This document shows, one piece after another, positions 25,042 to 37,283 of a DNA stretch of 64,000 nucleotides. The notes beneath the pieces are model-generated. The model was not told the DNA's origin, searched no databases, and was given only the letters and a program-made list of their open reading frames with translations. The stretch spans positions 186,001-250,000 of the forward strand of contig NC_088940.1 in assembly GCF_033473495.1 (NCBI RefSeq), given 5' to 3'. The position numbers and the translations under genes are program-made. The DNA is from Cercospora beticola (lineage: Eukaryota > Ascomycota > Dothideomycetes > Mycosphaerellales > Mycosphaerellaceae). Within the stretch, counting starts at the first letter, position 1. Each line of letters opens with the position of its first letter.

Positions 25042-25780
25042 GGTGGCGGCCAAGGAGAGCGTCTGGATTGTAGAGAAATGCTTAAGTTGTATATTGCATG
25101 TTAACTGTAGCTCTCGATGGCGGATGACGGCGGTGAGGGAGCATAGTTCGTCAGTGTTGCTGTAGCAGATGTATCCATGGTTGAAGCTATGTCATTGCAT
25201 GTGACTGCCAATGGCCAAGCGGAGCTCCTTTCCGAGTAACCGCAGAGCCGCACTGCACTCCACTTCTCCAGGTATGCACTTCGGACGGCACACACACTTG
25301 TTCCCTTGGTATCTGTAGCCGAAGACGACGGCTTCCTCACAGAAGAGTAGGGTGTCATGGATGAGCCGGCCACTTCGATGGACGTCAATGCGTAGTATGC
25401 AACCGCAGCTCATCACCGCGACAGAAGAACGTGACGGGAGTATAGCTTATTTGGGGACCAAAACAGCAGTGACTCCCGAGACCAACGGGCTCAAGGAGTA
25501 CTTGGTGTTATTTAGAGTGTCGTACTTCCGTTCAGACCTGCTCATCAGTCCTCAAGATTTCTTGTTGCAGGATATGTGTGCTGCATTCATCAAGAGGACA
25601 AGATGAGATGACACGGCGGTCGGTTCGGACGTACCCGAATGCCGAACGCCGCAGCAGCCGACAGACTTGAACCAAAAATCCAGAGCATCATCGAACAAGC
25701 ACAACCGACACGTCCAGAGTGCAGCATACCACAACAGCCCTGGCCATCCGGGAACGCAGTGAATTAAGTACCTTTCAGCC
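25042..25780. promoter_or_regulatory. Divergent intergenic region (lipase / PET191)
   Basis: 740 bases separate the two start codons. No gene, repeat or specific site was recognised; promoter function is inferred from the divergent layout. Confidence 0.4.
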
Positions 25781-26206
25781 ATGCCCGCATCTTGTACAGA
25801 TATCCGTACGTCGAAGGCCATTCCTGCTCCGCAATCTATACATACTGATAGATGACCAGGAGAGGCGCTCGCGCAATGTCTTCAGAACAGCGACTGTGTC
25901 ATGGTCCACCGCAATAAACCCGCCGACTGTCTTCGCCCACCTCTTGTCGATACGCTGCCCACACAATGTCAACAGCTGAAGCACGGCTATGGTCAATGCA
26001 AGCGAGGCATGATCGATATGCGAAAGCGATTTCGTGGAAACAAACCTATCTCTACGAGCACGGAGCTCGAGGGTGAAGGAAAGGCACCGATGTTGTACGC
26101 TGGGAAAGGCACCTACGACGACGCGACCAAGAAGAAGATCGAAGAGGGCAGCGAATACGAGGTGTTCACGAGAAACGATGGAACCGAAGATTTGAGGAAG
26201 AAGTAG
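25781..26206 (+). CDS. PET191: Cytochrome c oxidase assembly protein PET191 (COA5)
   Basis: Small twin-Cys protein of the mitochondrial intermembrane space needed for cytochrome c oxidase assembly. Exon 1 is only 25 bases (25781-25805); exon 2 is 25860-26206. Splicing the 54-base intron makes MPASCTDIREALAQCLQNSD, which matches the family start, followed by DCLRPPLVDTLPTQCQQLK and YGQCKRGMIDMRKRFRGN. Cysteines at 5/15 and 45/55 form CX9C pairs, with another pair at 21/32. The product has 123 residues, slightly longer than the yeast protein because of a charged C-terminal tail. The short first exon makes this gene easy to mis-annotate. Confidence 0.95.
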
Positions 26207-26693
26207 GCACACTCTGTGGAGCAATACAAGACGACAGGAATATCGATCACAGATGTTCAACTTCGTGTGTATTTCTGGACCCTGGCCGCCTCATTCAATC
26301 GCGATGTTGTGCCTTACACCGATATGGGACACACCATCTCCCCGAAGTTCAGCTCCAAGGCTAGAGGAGGACGATTTACCCTCCATATTCGCTGTACATC
26401 TCGGATAGCAGGACGTCCACGCACCGTCTTCTCAGGAGCCACTATCCACGTATCAGCCCTCATCCTTGGTTGGCAGACCTCCGTGGCCGTCTGGCTCTCT
26501 CGCAGATTCCCGTATTTACCAAATGTGCGGGATCCTGATCATCAGAAAACGCCAAAATTTGCCCGTTACCCAACAACTGGGTATAGGAGTATTGACACAG
26601 TAACCGCATCATCTCGCTTCTGGTCGACTCAAGCTCGGTCCTGTACAGAGAAGTTTCAGCTCAAAGGAAGAAATAATGCCACGGATATCGCTC
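26207..26693. other. Convergent intergenic region
   Basis: Lies between the 3' ends of PET191 and the putative F-box gene. A 167-residue open frame crosses it but resembles nothing and overlaps the neighbour antisense; it is treated as chance. Confidence 0.5.
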
Positions 26694-27410
26694 CTACACC
26701 TCCACCGAACTGCACTTGATGCTTCCCTCGAAATGCCAGTCACGATCCGAGCTGATGTAGCTGACATGCCAATCTCGCCCTTCGAGGCCTGGCTTCGGTT
26801 TTGTGGCCTCATCAACGAAATCACCCATTCTGATGCCACCGTCTCGAATGATTGCGGGCCTGAGCCCTCTCTGCCAGCGCCGCACCAAATACAGTTCCGA
26901 GCAAGGCGGCTGACAGAGGTACATCTTTCGCCAGCTTGCCTCTGGATGATCCACTGCTGCTGGGACTTCTGGTCTCGCATCTGCTGGGAACGAAATGCAG
27001 ACGTCCCAGCTCCATTGTTCTGAGAGCGGACTCTTGACAATCTGACTATGGCTTCCTGCAACCCCAAATCGGGCTTGCCGATTTATGCTGTTGCTTATGA
27101 TCACCAGTGTGATTGTGGGGTAGCAACCTGGAAATGCGCGCAGCAGCAATCGGTTGTTTTCTGGTTTGCGACCTGGCCTGCTCACGCTTCCTTTAGAAGT
27201 CGCGTGTGCGCTGAACAGTCTGTCCTCGAGCTTCCAGTCTGGTTCGAGGAAAAGCTTGCGGCGAAGAATGACGGAACCTTGGATCGTGTTGCGGAATGAG
27301 CGTGTGGTTCGTTGGGATAGCAGTAGGTCTCGAGGTGCGAGGTATGCGAGGATGAGTTCGAGAAGTTCAGGGATCTGGAAAGCGCGTTCTGTTGCGTTTT
27401 GAGCGGCCAT
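26694..27410 (-). CDS. Putative F-box protein
   Basis: Single exon, 238 residues. Residues about 11-55 (FQIPELLELILAYLAPRDLL, then a Ser/Thr-rich helix and a conserved-looking ILRRKLFLEPD) fit the F-box-like pattern common in fungal gene families, which would link it to SCF ubiquitin ligases. The rest has no repeats such as LRR or WD40. It contains WSWDVCISF, a CQPPCSEL stretch and a conserved-looking RDGGIRMGDF. The start is ATG 27410. The substrate and biological role are unknown. Confidence 0.7.
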   Translation of the reverse strand: MAAQNATERAFQIPELLELILAYLAPRDLLLSQRTTRSFRNTIQGSVILRRKLFLEPDWKLEDRLFSAHATSKGSVSRPGRKPENNRLLLRAFPGCYPTITLVIISNSINRQARFGVAGSHSQIVKSPLSEQWSWDVCISFPADARPEVPAAVDHPEASWRKMYLCQPPCSELYLVRRWQRGLRPAIIRDGGIRMGDFVDEATKPKPGLEGRDWHVSYISSDRDWHFEGSIKCSSVEV

Positions 27411-28180
27411 TATTGATTACGCGATCACTAGGTCTGAATCGTGCGGTAAGCTCTTGGGATTTGAGGCGGGTTCGAAAGGCGTCTGAGGTGAGAGTGCTTT
27501 GGAAGCCGTAGTCAATACACTGCTCGCAGCCGGCAATTGCTCAACCTACGCCATTAAGCGCAACTTCCGAAGCTCACAATGGTGGCCGGCAGTCGCGCTG
27601 CGAGCTCTGGCTAGTAGCTGAAGACGAGACAAAACCTAGTATGTAGCAGCAAGAATCATCGAAGCTAGCTGAGTGCGGAGCACGCGAGTCCATTCTTATT
27701 GGTATAGAAGCAAGGAGCACCCAAAAAACAATCCCAGCACCTCGGTTGCGCAATGCTGCAGCTCTCCGGATCACCGCGCATATGCGAACGCTCATCATCA
27801 TAGCTTGCTCACCGCGGTTGACCTTGTCTTGAAGCAAGGTTTGTGGACGCGGCGGCGGGGTGAAGGTAGCTCTGGCACCTTATTGTTGATGAGCATGTGA
27901 TAAGCAAGCTAACATTGACATTGCTATTTCGCATGACCTCATGATTGGTGCTGGTCTGCAGTGGATGCGTGGAAGCTCTGAGACATCCTAAAGTACGATA
28001 GGATTCCCAGCAGAGAGAGAAATCGAGGGGAAAATGTGGATTTGATGAGCTCTCGGAGCAATGGAATCTCGTCGTGCTGAAGCCAGCATGGGGAATCTGT
28101 CTAGGACGAAACATTTGTATCTTGACACTGAAGAGACAAAGGGGGTTGGAGTATCGACTCTGTCTTCACGGTTTGCGAGA
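27411..28180. other. Intergenic, no gene seen
   Basis: About 770 bases between the F-box start and the 3' end of the monooxygenase. Only small shadow-like ORFs are present. Confidence 0.5.
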
Positions 28181-30112
28181 TCACATCCCTACAGCCCAAC
28201 CCGCGAGTTTATTCAACAACTCGTCCCCATACTGAGGCTGTACATCTTTCCCTTCTTCCAACAATCCCAAATAATGCGTAATATCTCTCCCATCGAACTC
28301 GCGGGTATCGAAGCCTAGTGATCATCACATTAGCAACAGCTATGACAGAAGGAAGTAGCAGCAAAAGATAGAAAAGCCAAACTCACCATTCCCCAAAAAC
28401 GCAAAAACATTCTCATCCCAACTCTCAATCTCAAAATCCTCATACCTCGGCCTCTCCAACAAATGCAAAAAACTCAACCTACTCCCTGGGTAAATCGCCG
28501 CCTGCCCATCCGCTTTCCCCTGCTTGAACCAACTCCTACAAGGGCTCGTCCATGCCGTACGCTGTAAAAACAAATCCGCGTGTTGGCGGAACTGTTTTGA
28601 AGGTTTCCATTTCGGAGTGAAAGATTTGATATTTTCGACTTGGGCTTTGGTGATGACGGAGAACATGTATTCTGTCCAGCGCTCGATGAGGGGGAGAAAA
28701 CTTCCGTGTCCGAGAGGGCCGTAGGGGCCGCAGAAGGAGAAGTGGTTGGGGAAACAGGGGATTCCGATGGAGAGGTAGGATGTTACGCCTGCTTCCGGCG
28801 TCCAGATTTCACGGAGGTCTTTGCCGTGGGCGATGAAGGGGAAGCGGGGGAGCCAGCTGGTGTCGAAGCCTGTGGCGCAGATCACGACATCGCAGGAGTG
28901 GTGGTTGCCTTCTTGGTCGATGAAACCGGTTTCGTTGAAGGTGTTGATGGCGTCGGTGAAGATTGTGGAGTTAGGGGCTACGAGGGCTTCGAGGTAGCCT
29001 GGAGCAGGCGTGGGACGTCTGCAGCCTGGGTTGAAGTTCTTGGGGATGATATTGTCGCAGAGGCGGGCGTCGTGATTGAGTTTGCGAGCCATTTGTTCGT
29101 AGCTGAAGTCTCGAGCATCGGCGGCTTCTTTGGAGCCTTTGATGATGAATTTGAAGCGCTGATTCAACTCGTTCTCGATCTGCTTGCGGTATTCGAGGTA
29201 CTTTTGAGGATTCTCTTCGAGATATTTAAGCTGCTCCTTAGTATATTCGAAGTTGGCTCCATCTGTGCCCGCCCACGTCTGCGCAAATCCAGCCGTAATC
29301 CAGATCGGTGAACGGATCCAATGGTATAGCTGTTTGACATGAGGTTGCAATTTTGCCACAATCTGCACGCCAGAACTTCCCGCACCGACGACAGCGACCT
29401 TCTTGTCTCTCAAGTCGTAGCCTTCTTCATATGCGGCTGAATGCATCAATTTGCCCTTGAAGTCCTTAAGACCTGGGATATCTGGCCACTTGAAATTGTT
29501 GAGCACGCCACCAGCATTGATGAAAAACTCGGCTTCATCCTCGAAATCGTCTCCAGTGATCAGATTTTGGACCTTTAGAATCCATTTCCCCTTCTTATCG
29601 TTCCACTCGGCGTGGTTGATTTGGTGTTTGAGCTTGACATACTTGTTGATGAAATCGCCTTTGTCGTACAGATCCTTCATGTATTCCCATATCTCTGGAC
29701 TGTAAGAGTAGAAATGAGACCATAGCTTGATCGCCCAGGGGAACTGATAGCATACGCTTGGAATATCGCAAGCACAGCCGGGATACCGATTCTCCAGCCA
29801 AGTCCCTCCGACGTCGTGATTCTTCTCGTATACGGTGATTTTCAAGTTTTCCATCTGTTCTTCAGCCTTCTTCAAAAAGTTCAGAGTGGATGCACCAGCA
29901 CCCATGATGACGACCTTCACTTCACGCTTGGTGCCATATGGCTGCTCTCTTATCCGATATCCAGTTTCATCGGTCTCAGGAATAAGATATCCATCTCGCT
30001 CAGCAGTTGGATTATTTCGTGCGATGTCGTCCACATTCGGATCAGCGTAAATGCTGGTCGGAGTCTTGCCCATGTTTTTGGGTAACTCGCTAGGATCTCC
30101 AACGTGGCCCAT
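28181..30112 (-). CDS. Flavin-dependent monooxygenase, Baeyer-Villiger type
   Basis: FAD/NADPH enzyme that probably oxygenates a ketone or related small molecule. Exon 1 is 30112-28387 and exon 2 is 28314-28181 (73-base intron; splicing joins FLGNG to FDTREFDGRDI), giving 619 residues. The FAD Rossmann motif GAGAS is at 71-75 and DVGGTW at 100-105. The Baeyer-Villiger fingerprint FKGKLMHSAAYEE is at 218-230 and the second nucleotide motif GAGSSG at 243-248. An N-terminal extension of about 65 residues precedes the FAD domain, as in many fungal BVMOs. The start is ATG 30112; the in-frame GTG upstream is not used. No biosynthetic partners lie next to it, so the substrate is open. The sense strand turns G-rich in the last third. 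Confidence 0.88.
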
Positions 30113-32036
30113 GATGGCGATTTGTCTTTGTGATGTGTCTTCAAAAGTGTATGGAAATGCAGCAGCAACGAAAATGAGCACGCTTCGTGCACCGTAAACA
30201 CAGTGGTGGTTCGGAAGTCACGGTGAGATGGACCTACAGTAATGATTCTTCTGCTGAGATAATAGTTTACTGAACACCGAGTCTGACTCGGTCGTTGTGT
30301 TGGGAGGCAAATGTGCAACGACGTGATCCTCGGGCAACTTGAGAACCCCTCCTACGACTCCACGAGGGACTGACGACACTAAAGCCGAAAGTGGGGATCC
30401 CAGGGAAGGTTATCCGAAAAGCATAAAGGTTCTGGTGTTTGACCTGGCAGGGGGTAGGGTGTGTTCTGGACGAGACACTGTAGCAAGAGCAGCAAATCGA
30501 CGTCGCAATGACCTTCACCGACGGAGTTATTCTGAGATGTATCCGCTTGAATACCGTCGAGCGCAAATATGGCTTTTTCTCTTTCCATCGATTCGAAGCC
30601 GGGAAGACCTGCAATCTGTGGCATGTTGTTGCAAACTCGGGCCCGTCAAGCTCAAAATCAGCGCATACAGTCTATGTGCCGTAGGACGCGGCCTATACCC
30701 TGGCTGGCAAGTCTGGGAGCACTGTCTATACGCGCGTCAATGTTTTGTGAACAGATAGCGAGTATGTGTCTCTCAGTAAGCCTCTTTGTGTGGAGTAGCA
30801 CAGTATGCGCGTGCGCTATCCGGATATCGCGTTGGTCGACCGGGGTCAGTTGCGGTCCTCTTTCCTGCCCGAGCCTGGCATTTAGGGCGCCATGGACGAC
30901 ATTCTAGTCACCTCTGGCGATTTCTTCTCTGAGAACTCAGCTACAGAAATCATGAGCAAGGCGGCCATCAGCGCGGGTATACGCTTCTCCTCGTCATCTC
31001 GGACTGGCCGAGAAGACCACCAGGCTGGATGTGGTGCGAAGCTGACTGAATTTCGAGAATTCGGGAGGCTAGGATCAAGTGCCTGCAGGATGTTTCCCGT
31101 GGCTGTGGTAGCTGTTGCTTTGATCGGAACGCAGCCTTCCTATTCCCCTGAGGGTTTGTGGAAGGCTAGTTGGTGGTCGCGCGATCAAAGTGCGAGGGCG
31201 AGGGCGAGGTTGGAGCAGGAGCGAAAAGGGGAAACGCGGTGAGGTTTGAGTCGTGGCATGGATCAAGCAGCAGGTGAGGGCTAGAGAACTTGGCAGGTGG
31301 GCATGTGAAGACGCGAGCCTCAACGGCCATGGACGTCATGACACAACGTTGCGAGATCGACAGTTGGCGTCGCGGGATGAGAAGTGCAACAGCAGCAGCG
31401 GTCGAGACGAGGGCAGCGGACTGTAGTAGGAATGCGCGTGGTTGTGTGCAGTAGTGGTCCATCATCTGTGATCTGCTCGCTTGATGGCGTCCGCGGCGTC
31501 AAGTCAGCCGCGTCTGCTGCATGCATCATCATTCGTCCGAAGTCAGCTCCATTCGCTGGGCATCCTTCGCCGTCGCCTGCCATAATAATCGCTCCCGCTG
31601 GACTGTGGTGTTTGCGCCGCATCCCCACCATTGACATTGCCTCTGCTCGACCACCGCGCCGCCCACCGCCGACGACCGCTGCCGGAGACGCGGGAACACA
31701 AACAACCAGCGCGAGGCACGTGCGGGCATCTGGGCACTGAAGCGGGCGAGCGAGCTCCACGAACCATAAGGCTGTCTACCCGATCCGAACGATGCCCTCG
31801 ACCTGCGCAACGAACCACCCTCCTGCGAGCGCATAGATCCGCGGTGTGTCCGCTGAGCAGTTGGAAGAAGCTGAACAGCCTGTTATCGCCGCGCCTGAGG
31901 AAACCCATGCGGAGCGCGCAGCACATGCAGCTACAGCCTGCTGGCAGGTCTGCTTCGATTGACGATCCCACGTAATTACACCTGCCACTGCACCACGCCA
32001 TTGCAGTCGCGTCGACTGTAGGGGAATACGAACACC
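30113..32036. other. Divergent intergenic region (monooxygenase / Rho GEF), 1.9 kb
   Basis: No recognisable gene. Overlapping open frames of up to 246 residues on the minus strand near 31.5-32.3 kb lack family resemblance and partly run antisense to the Rho GEF. The long leader upstream of a signalling gene is common in fungi. Confidence 0.5.
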
Positions 32037-35000
32037 ATGTCGTACTATCAAGGAGGGCACTATCAGCAGCAGCCACCTCAACAGCCACCATCGTCGCAGC
32101 AGCCGCAGCAAACGTACCAATACGCCTACGATGATTATCAGCAGCCGGCGCACAATGGAGGACAGTACGGGCAGGCCCAGGAGCCATATCAGTATCAGAG
32201 CCAGTCCGGGTACAGCCAATACCCAAGTGGAGGTGGTCCGGTGCAACAGCCGGCGAGTGGATATGCCTACCAGCAGGAGCCATATCAGTCGCCGAGGGCT
32301 ACGTCGTTCAGCTATGCCCAGCAACCGGCCTATAGTCAGCAGTACAATCCACAGGATTATGCTCCACAACCAACGCACACGCAATCGGCATACCAGCAAC
32401 CGACCTACAACCCGGCCGCCTATGCTAGCGTAGGACAACAATCTTCATATGGCAATCAATACAATTCTGCCGCATACGCGCAGACTGGTTTGAGTAGCAC
32501 CAGTGGACCCGTGGATCCATATGCCTACTCACCTGGTACCCATTCGACGGCCAGCTTTTCCTCACAACCACCTCCCAGCAACTACGGGCAATCTCCGCAG
32601 CTGCCTTATAGCCCCCAAGCACAGCAGCAGTACAGTCCGCAGCCTCAGTCACACCAGTATACCTACCCACAAAGTCCTCCTCCGCCACCGCCTCCATCGC
32701 ACACTGCTCCGTATCCCAGTTATGGCTATTCTCAAGCTTCGCCTGGCGCGTCCACGAGTGCACCCTATCCGATTGGTGATTATCCGGCTCAACCCAGCCC
32801 TGCGTATACCCAGACTGCGGTGAATATGCCGACAGCAATACCCAGCTCGAGGCCTGACGAGACGTGGCTACCATCGCCACCAATACACGGGAGCTTAGAA
32901 CACCGCCCGTCTGTGTCTCATAGCTCCGGCGGAAGACCTTCGCCAATAACAGGAGAGGCCGCGCCCCCTCCACCTGCGCATGCACCTTCAAGGACTGGCA
33001 CGTTGAACAGACATCCACAAGAGCGCCCCTTGCCATCGCGACCTGCAGCTAGCACTTCTCCAGATTATTTTGATAATGGTGGTGTTTCCAGAACACACAC
33101 TGGTTTCAGTAGCAACGGCGGAGATTTGAATCAGACTCAGGATGAGCTCTTTGACGAATTGATGGAGATCACCTCCGGACGTGGTTCTCTCAGCGGACGA
33201 AGCCCATCAATATCACTGAGTCAAGCCCCAGCACAATACTCGCCCGTGGCTACTCGACAAGACAGCCGAGCAGGCCGTAATGGCGCACTGAATGGCCATT
33301 TGTCCCCTGTATCAGCTCAGCACAGGACTAATGCTCAGTACAGCGACGACAGCGACGCTGAAGCGGCGCAAGGTCTTGCAATGATGCGCCAGGCAGAAGA
33401 AGATGAGACACGCCGACAAAGTGGCGGAACGCAGGTCGGATTCAGTAGTTTCGGTTCTCAGCAGCCATCACGCTTCCAGCAAGGAGATGCCCATGACAGT
33501 GATGGAATCCCTGGAGTCGACATGACCAGCATCAGTGGCGGCTATGATGTGCATCTGCCGTATGGCGATCCTCTGAGCAACCTTCCGCCTGGCAGAGACC
33601 CGATCGATGGATACAACCACAACACTGGCATTTCAAGCCAACAGAGCTCGATGCGCAGATCCCATGCCTCGCAGTCCTCGAACCGCGGCGACTATGGACA
33701 CCGAACAGACTCACTACGGTACTTCAATCCTCAAGCTCGTGTCGAGGTGGGCGGCACTGGCGGACTGTCCGAGCCAACCGCCGACGGCAGGCGACACAGT
33801 TACGATGAGGGTGATGAATATTCCTTCATGGAAGGATTACCTGAGAGGTTCCCAGATGAGCCTCCGGACATCGGATTTCAAGCCGCCAGCGTGGCATATC
33901 CGTCTCGACCTCTGCCGGCAGTCCCCTATCCCGAGGACGAGCTCCCTCAACCAGGTGCTGATCACAAAGCGCTTCCACCGCTGCCGGGTCAGCCACCGTA
34001 TGCACCCGATGCTTATCCTGGTGCCTCTCAGGCACAACTCGTGCCAAGATCAACATCACTCGTGAATCACAGCAGTACGCCGCAAGTGATGCAGCCTCTG
34101 CGATCCAAGACTGATGCCGAAGAGCGGCGGATCCGCCAACAGCAGCAGCGAAACTCTGGATATTCCACAGAACAGACAACGCCTGCAGCTGCCAGCATGC
34201 TTGTCGATCTGCCGGCAATTGGGAAACGATTTTCGGCTGTGAAGCTAGGTGCTGCCGACTTCAAGAAATGTGAGGAACCATGGGCCTTGACTCAGTTGCT
34301 GAAGTGGCTGCTGCAAGTAACGAACCCGGAACAGAACACGGAGCTCAAAGAAGCAGATATCAGAGAGGCCCTCGTCGCGCTTTTCACGAACAAAGTGCCC
34401 ACTATGAATATCGCTGATGCAGAGACACTGAGCGGAAATGTAGTCGACAACATGTACAAGGCAAGCGTGCTTGTGGCTACAGAAGAATGGGTCAAACTTC
34501 TCCCAGGACCATTTTCCGGCGTAATTTTCCAGCTTACAAAACTCGGCTGCTACTCGCCCACGGTACACAACCATGTCATTCCAAACATGAGGTGTTACTC
34601 CCACCATTGTCAACGGACCTTGAAGAAGATCAACTTGCAAGCTGCACCTTCAACAACCTCGTCAAGCTGGCAAGAATATTACAAACTCAGCAAGGAAGAA
34701 ATGGAAGCACGAGACAAAAAAGAAGTCGAAAGGCAGAACATCCTCCATGAAATCGTGTACACTGAGGAAGTCTTCATGGCAAATCTTGATGTCCTGCGTG
34801 TGCTGTATCGAGATCAGCTTGCTCGCGTGGAACCCTCGGTCATTACGCCGCAGCGTAAGGATGGCTTCATTCGCGCAGTCTTTGGCCGCGTCGATACCGT
34901 TCGACAGGCTAATGAAGAGCACCTGCTACCTCAACTGAGATATCGGCAACAAGAACAAGGGCCCTGGATCCAAGGCTATAGCGACATCTTCCGACAATGG

Positions 35001-37283
35001 ATCCGAAAGGCAAGAGCCGCTTACGTTGATTACGCGACAGACTTCTCACGCGCAGATCACCTCGTTCGTACTGAAATGGAACGGAATATCGAGTTCAGAA
35101 ATTTTGTTGATCGATGTAGAGGCGACAGGAGATCTAACAGATTGCCGCTCGACAGCTTCCTGAAGTCGCCTATCACTCGTCTTCAGAGATACACCTTACT
35201 GCTGTCCACTGTGCTGAAGACGATGCTGCAAGAAACACCAGAGAAGACCAATCTTCAGCTTGCACTGGACGAGATCAAAGCTGTGGCGTCCGAGTGTGAC
35301 AGTCGCGTCGCAGAGCAGCAAAGGAAGATTGATCTTGCGGATCTCGAAAAGAAGCTTGTCCTGCGACCAGGTATGAAAAAGGAGGTTGAGCTCAACCTTG
35401 ACCACTTTGGACGTTCTCTCATACATCGCGGTGATCTACAAAGGATGGGAAGCAGCAGATTCAACTGGCTAGACTGCCACGTATTACTGTTCGACCACTA
35501 CTTGATCCTCACGAAGACTATTGTGCAACGAATCGGCGAGACTGGCAGGATTGAGAAGTACGATGTGTCGAGGCTGCCCATTCCGATGGATCTTCTCGTG
35601 CTTGATAGCCGCGACGAACCTGCCGTGCAGAAGTCAAGCTATGTGAAAGGCCTCACTTCTGTTAGAGAAGCAGCCGGTAGAGGTACTCCAGGCGATCCTA
35701 ATGGGCTTGCTAGAGCACCTACTAATAACCCGGTCGGCCCTGGTGCGTTGCAGCATGTGAATACAGGAGCATCTGCGAACACGCTCCACACCGTGTCCTC
35801 AATGGGCGAAGGCAGAGACGACAAAATTCTGTACCCGTTCCGCATCAAGCACTTGGGCAGAGACGTCTACACACTTTTTGCGTCAACGGAGCAAGCAAGA
35901 AGCGACTGGTGTCACAAAATCATCGAAGCAAAGAGGAAGCATGCAGCAGCATTGCACGCACAGAATGCTGAGCCCTTCCGACTGCGGGTCATGGCTGACT
36001 CTGCTTTCGTTTACGATCCGTTCGGAGGCAGTGGCAGAGGTGTCACGATACAAGGAACACCTCTTGATCGTGCCATCAAAGAGGTCGATACTCGATTCAA
36101 GGACACAGGCAGACCCGGACCAATATGCAGAGCACGAGTCAATTGTGCTACTAGCTTCTCCACCCCCTACCCTGGCAAGCAGATGATTGCTGTCGGCACA
36201 GACTATGGCGTTTTCGTCAGCGAGGTCGACAACCCTCGTGGTTGGACGAAGGTGAGTTGTTGAAAAGTATAGGACGTTTGAGCAATAGCTGATATCAAAC
36301 TTCAGGCCATAAACATGCAGCGTGTAACACAGGTTGCGGTGCTTGAAGAGTTCAATCTCTTCCTGCTGATCTCTGACAAATCGCTGATAGCATGCCATCT
36401 CGATGTCATTTGTCCCACGTCGCTCAACGGTCCAACACCTGCCAACGACTCGGCACGAAAAGCACCTCAAAAGCTTTCCGGATCAAAAGATGTCGGTTTC
36501 TTCGCTACTGGACGAATGAAGGATCGTGTGCTTGTCTTCTACAAGAAACGAGAAAACCTCAACGCCGTCTTCAAGGTCCTCGAGCCCGTCTACCAAAAGT
36601 CGAGCGAGAAGAAAGGACGAGGGACAGCAGGTATCTTCAAGCGCGGCACAACCGAGTTCTTCCGAGAGTATGACGAATTCTACATCCCGACCGAATGCAC
36701 CGGCATGAACCTCTTCCATTCCAGCCTCGCAGTCAGCACAGCTCGTGGTTTTGAAGTCTTAACACTCGACAAGAAACAACCGTGGAGCGTGCCGGATCTG
36801 AACGCAGAACACGTACAGAACATCGCACAGCATGTTAAGGATCAACGAGCACTAAGAATGCTACGACTCAGTGAACAGGAGTTCTTACTCTGCTACACGA
36901 ACTGTGCAGTATACATTAACAAACACGGCGACGTTTCACGGTCAGTTATCATGCGCTTCGTGGGAAGTGCGAACCACGCAGCATTGTATGGACCTTACTT
37001 AGTGCTGTTCGATAATGATTTTGTGGAGATTCGGAATGCGCAGAATGGGAGGTTAAAGCAAATTATTGCGGGGAGGGAAGTCAAGTGTTTGGATGATGGG
37101 ACGAATTGGTCGGCGAATTTGCCTCATTTGCCGCAGGGGGCTAATGGGAATGCTGCTGCAATAGGTGCTGCGGCTGCTGCTGTTGGGGGCAATCGGACGT
37201 TGAAGTTGGTTATGCAGCATCCGGAGATGGAGAAGACGCAGATTGTGGTGGAGTTATTGTTGAATGATAATTTGAAGGAGTAA
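32037..37283 (+). CDS. ROM2: Rho1 guanine-nucleotide exchange factor (Rom2-like: DEP-DH-PH-CNH)
   Basis: Activates Rho1 in the cell-wall-integrity pathway at the cell cortex. Exon 1 is 32037-36251 and exon 2 is 36306-37283 (54-base intron, GTGAGT/CAG), giving 1730 residues. The first 700 residues are low-complexity, rich in Gln, Pro, Tyr and Ser. A DEP-like domain follows at about 735-815 (PWALTQLLKWLLQV). The DH domain begins near 900 (ILHEIVYTEEVFMANLDVL) and contains the conserved LKSPITRLQRYTLLL. The PH domain lies at about 1128-1300 and the citron-homology domain at about 1345-1680 (IAVGTDYGVFVSE to LHSSLAVSTARGFEVL). The order and size match fungal Rom1/Rom2. The last 300 bases are notably G/T-rich. 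Confidence 0.94.

Noticed and set aside
25029..25053. Perfect GCCGCCACCATGG start context at the lipase
   Set aside because: Matches the vertebrate Kozak consensus, but a strong context at one gene is within chance and implies nothing unusual.
26216..26719. 167-residue plus-strand frame after PET191
   Set aside because: Runs antisense into the putative F-box gene and has no recognisable motif.
28640..29311. 223-residue plus-strand frame rich in Glu, Val and Gly
   Set aside because: Pure antisense shadow of the monooxygenase, caused by its C-rich sense strand.
31543..32283. 246-residue minus-strand frame and overlapping smaller ones
   Set aside because: Partly antisense to the Gln-rich start of the Rho GEF; low-complexity and without motifs.
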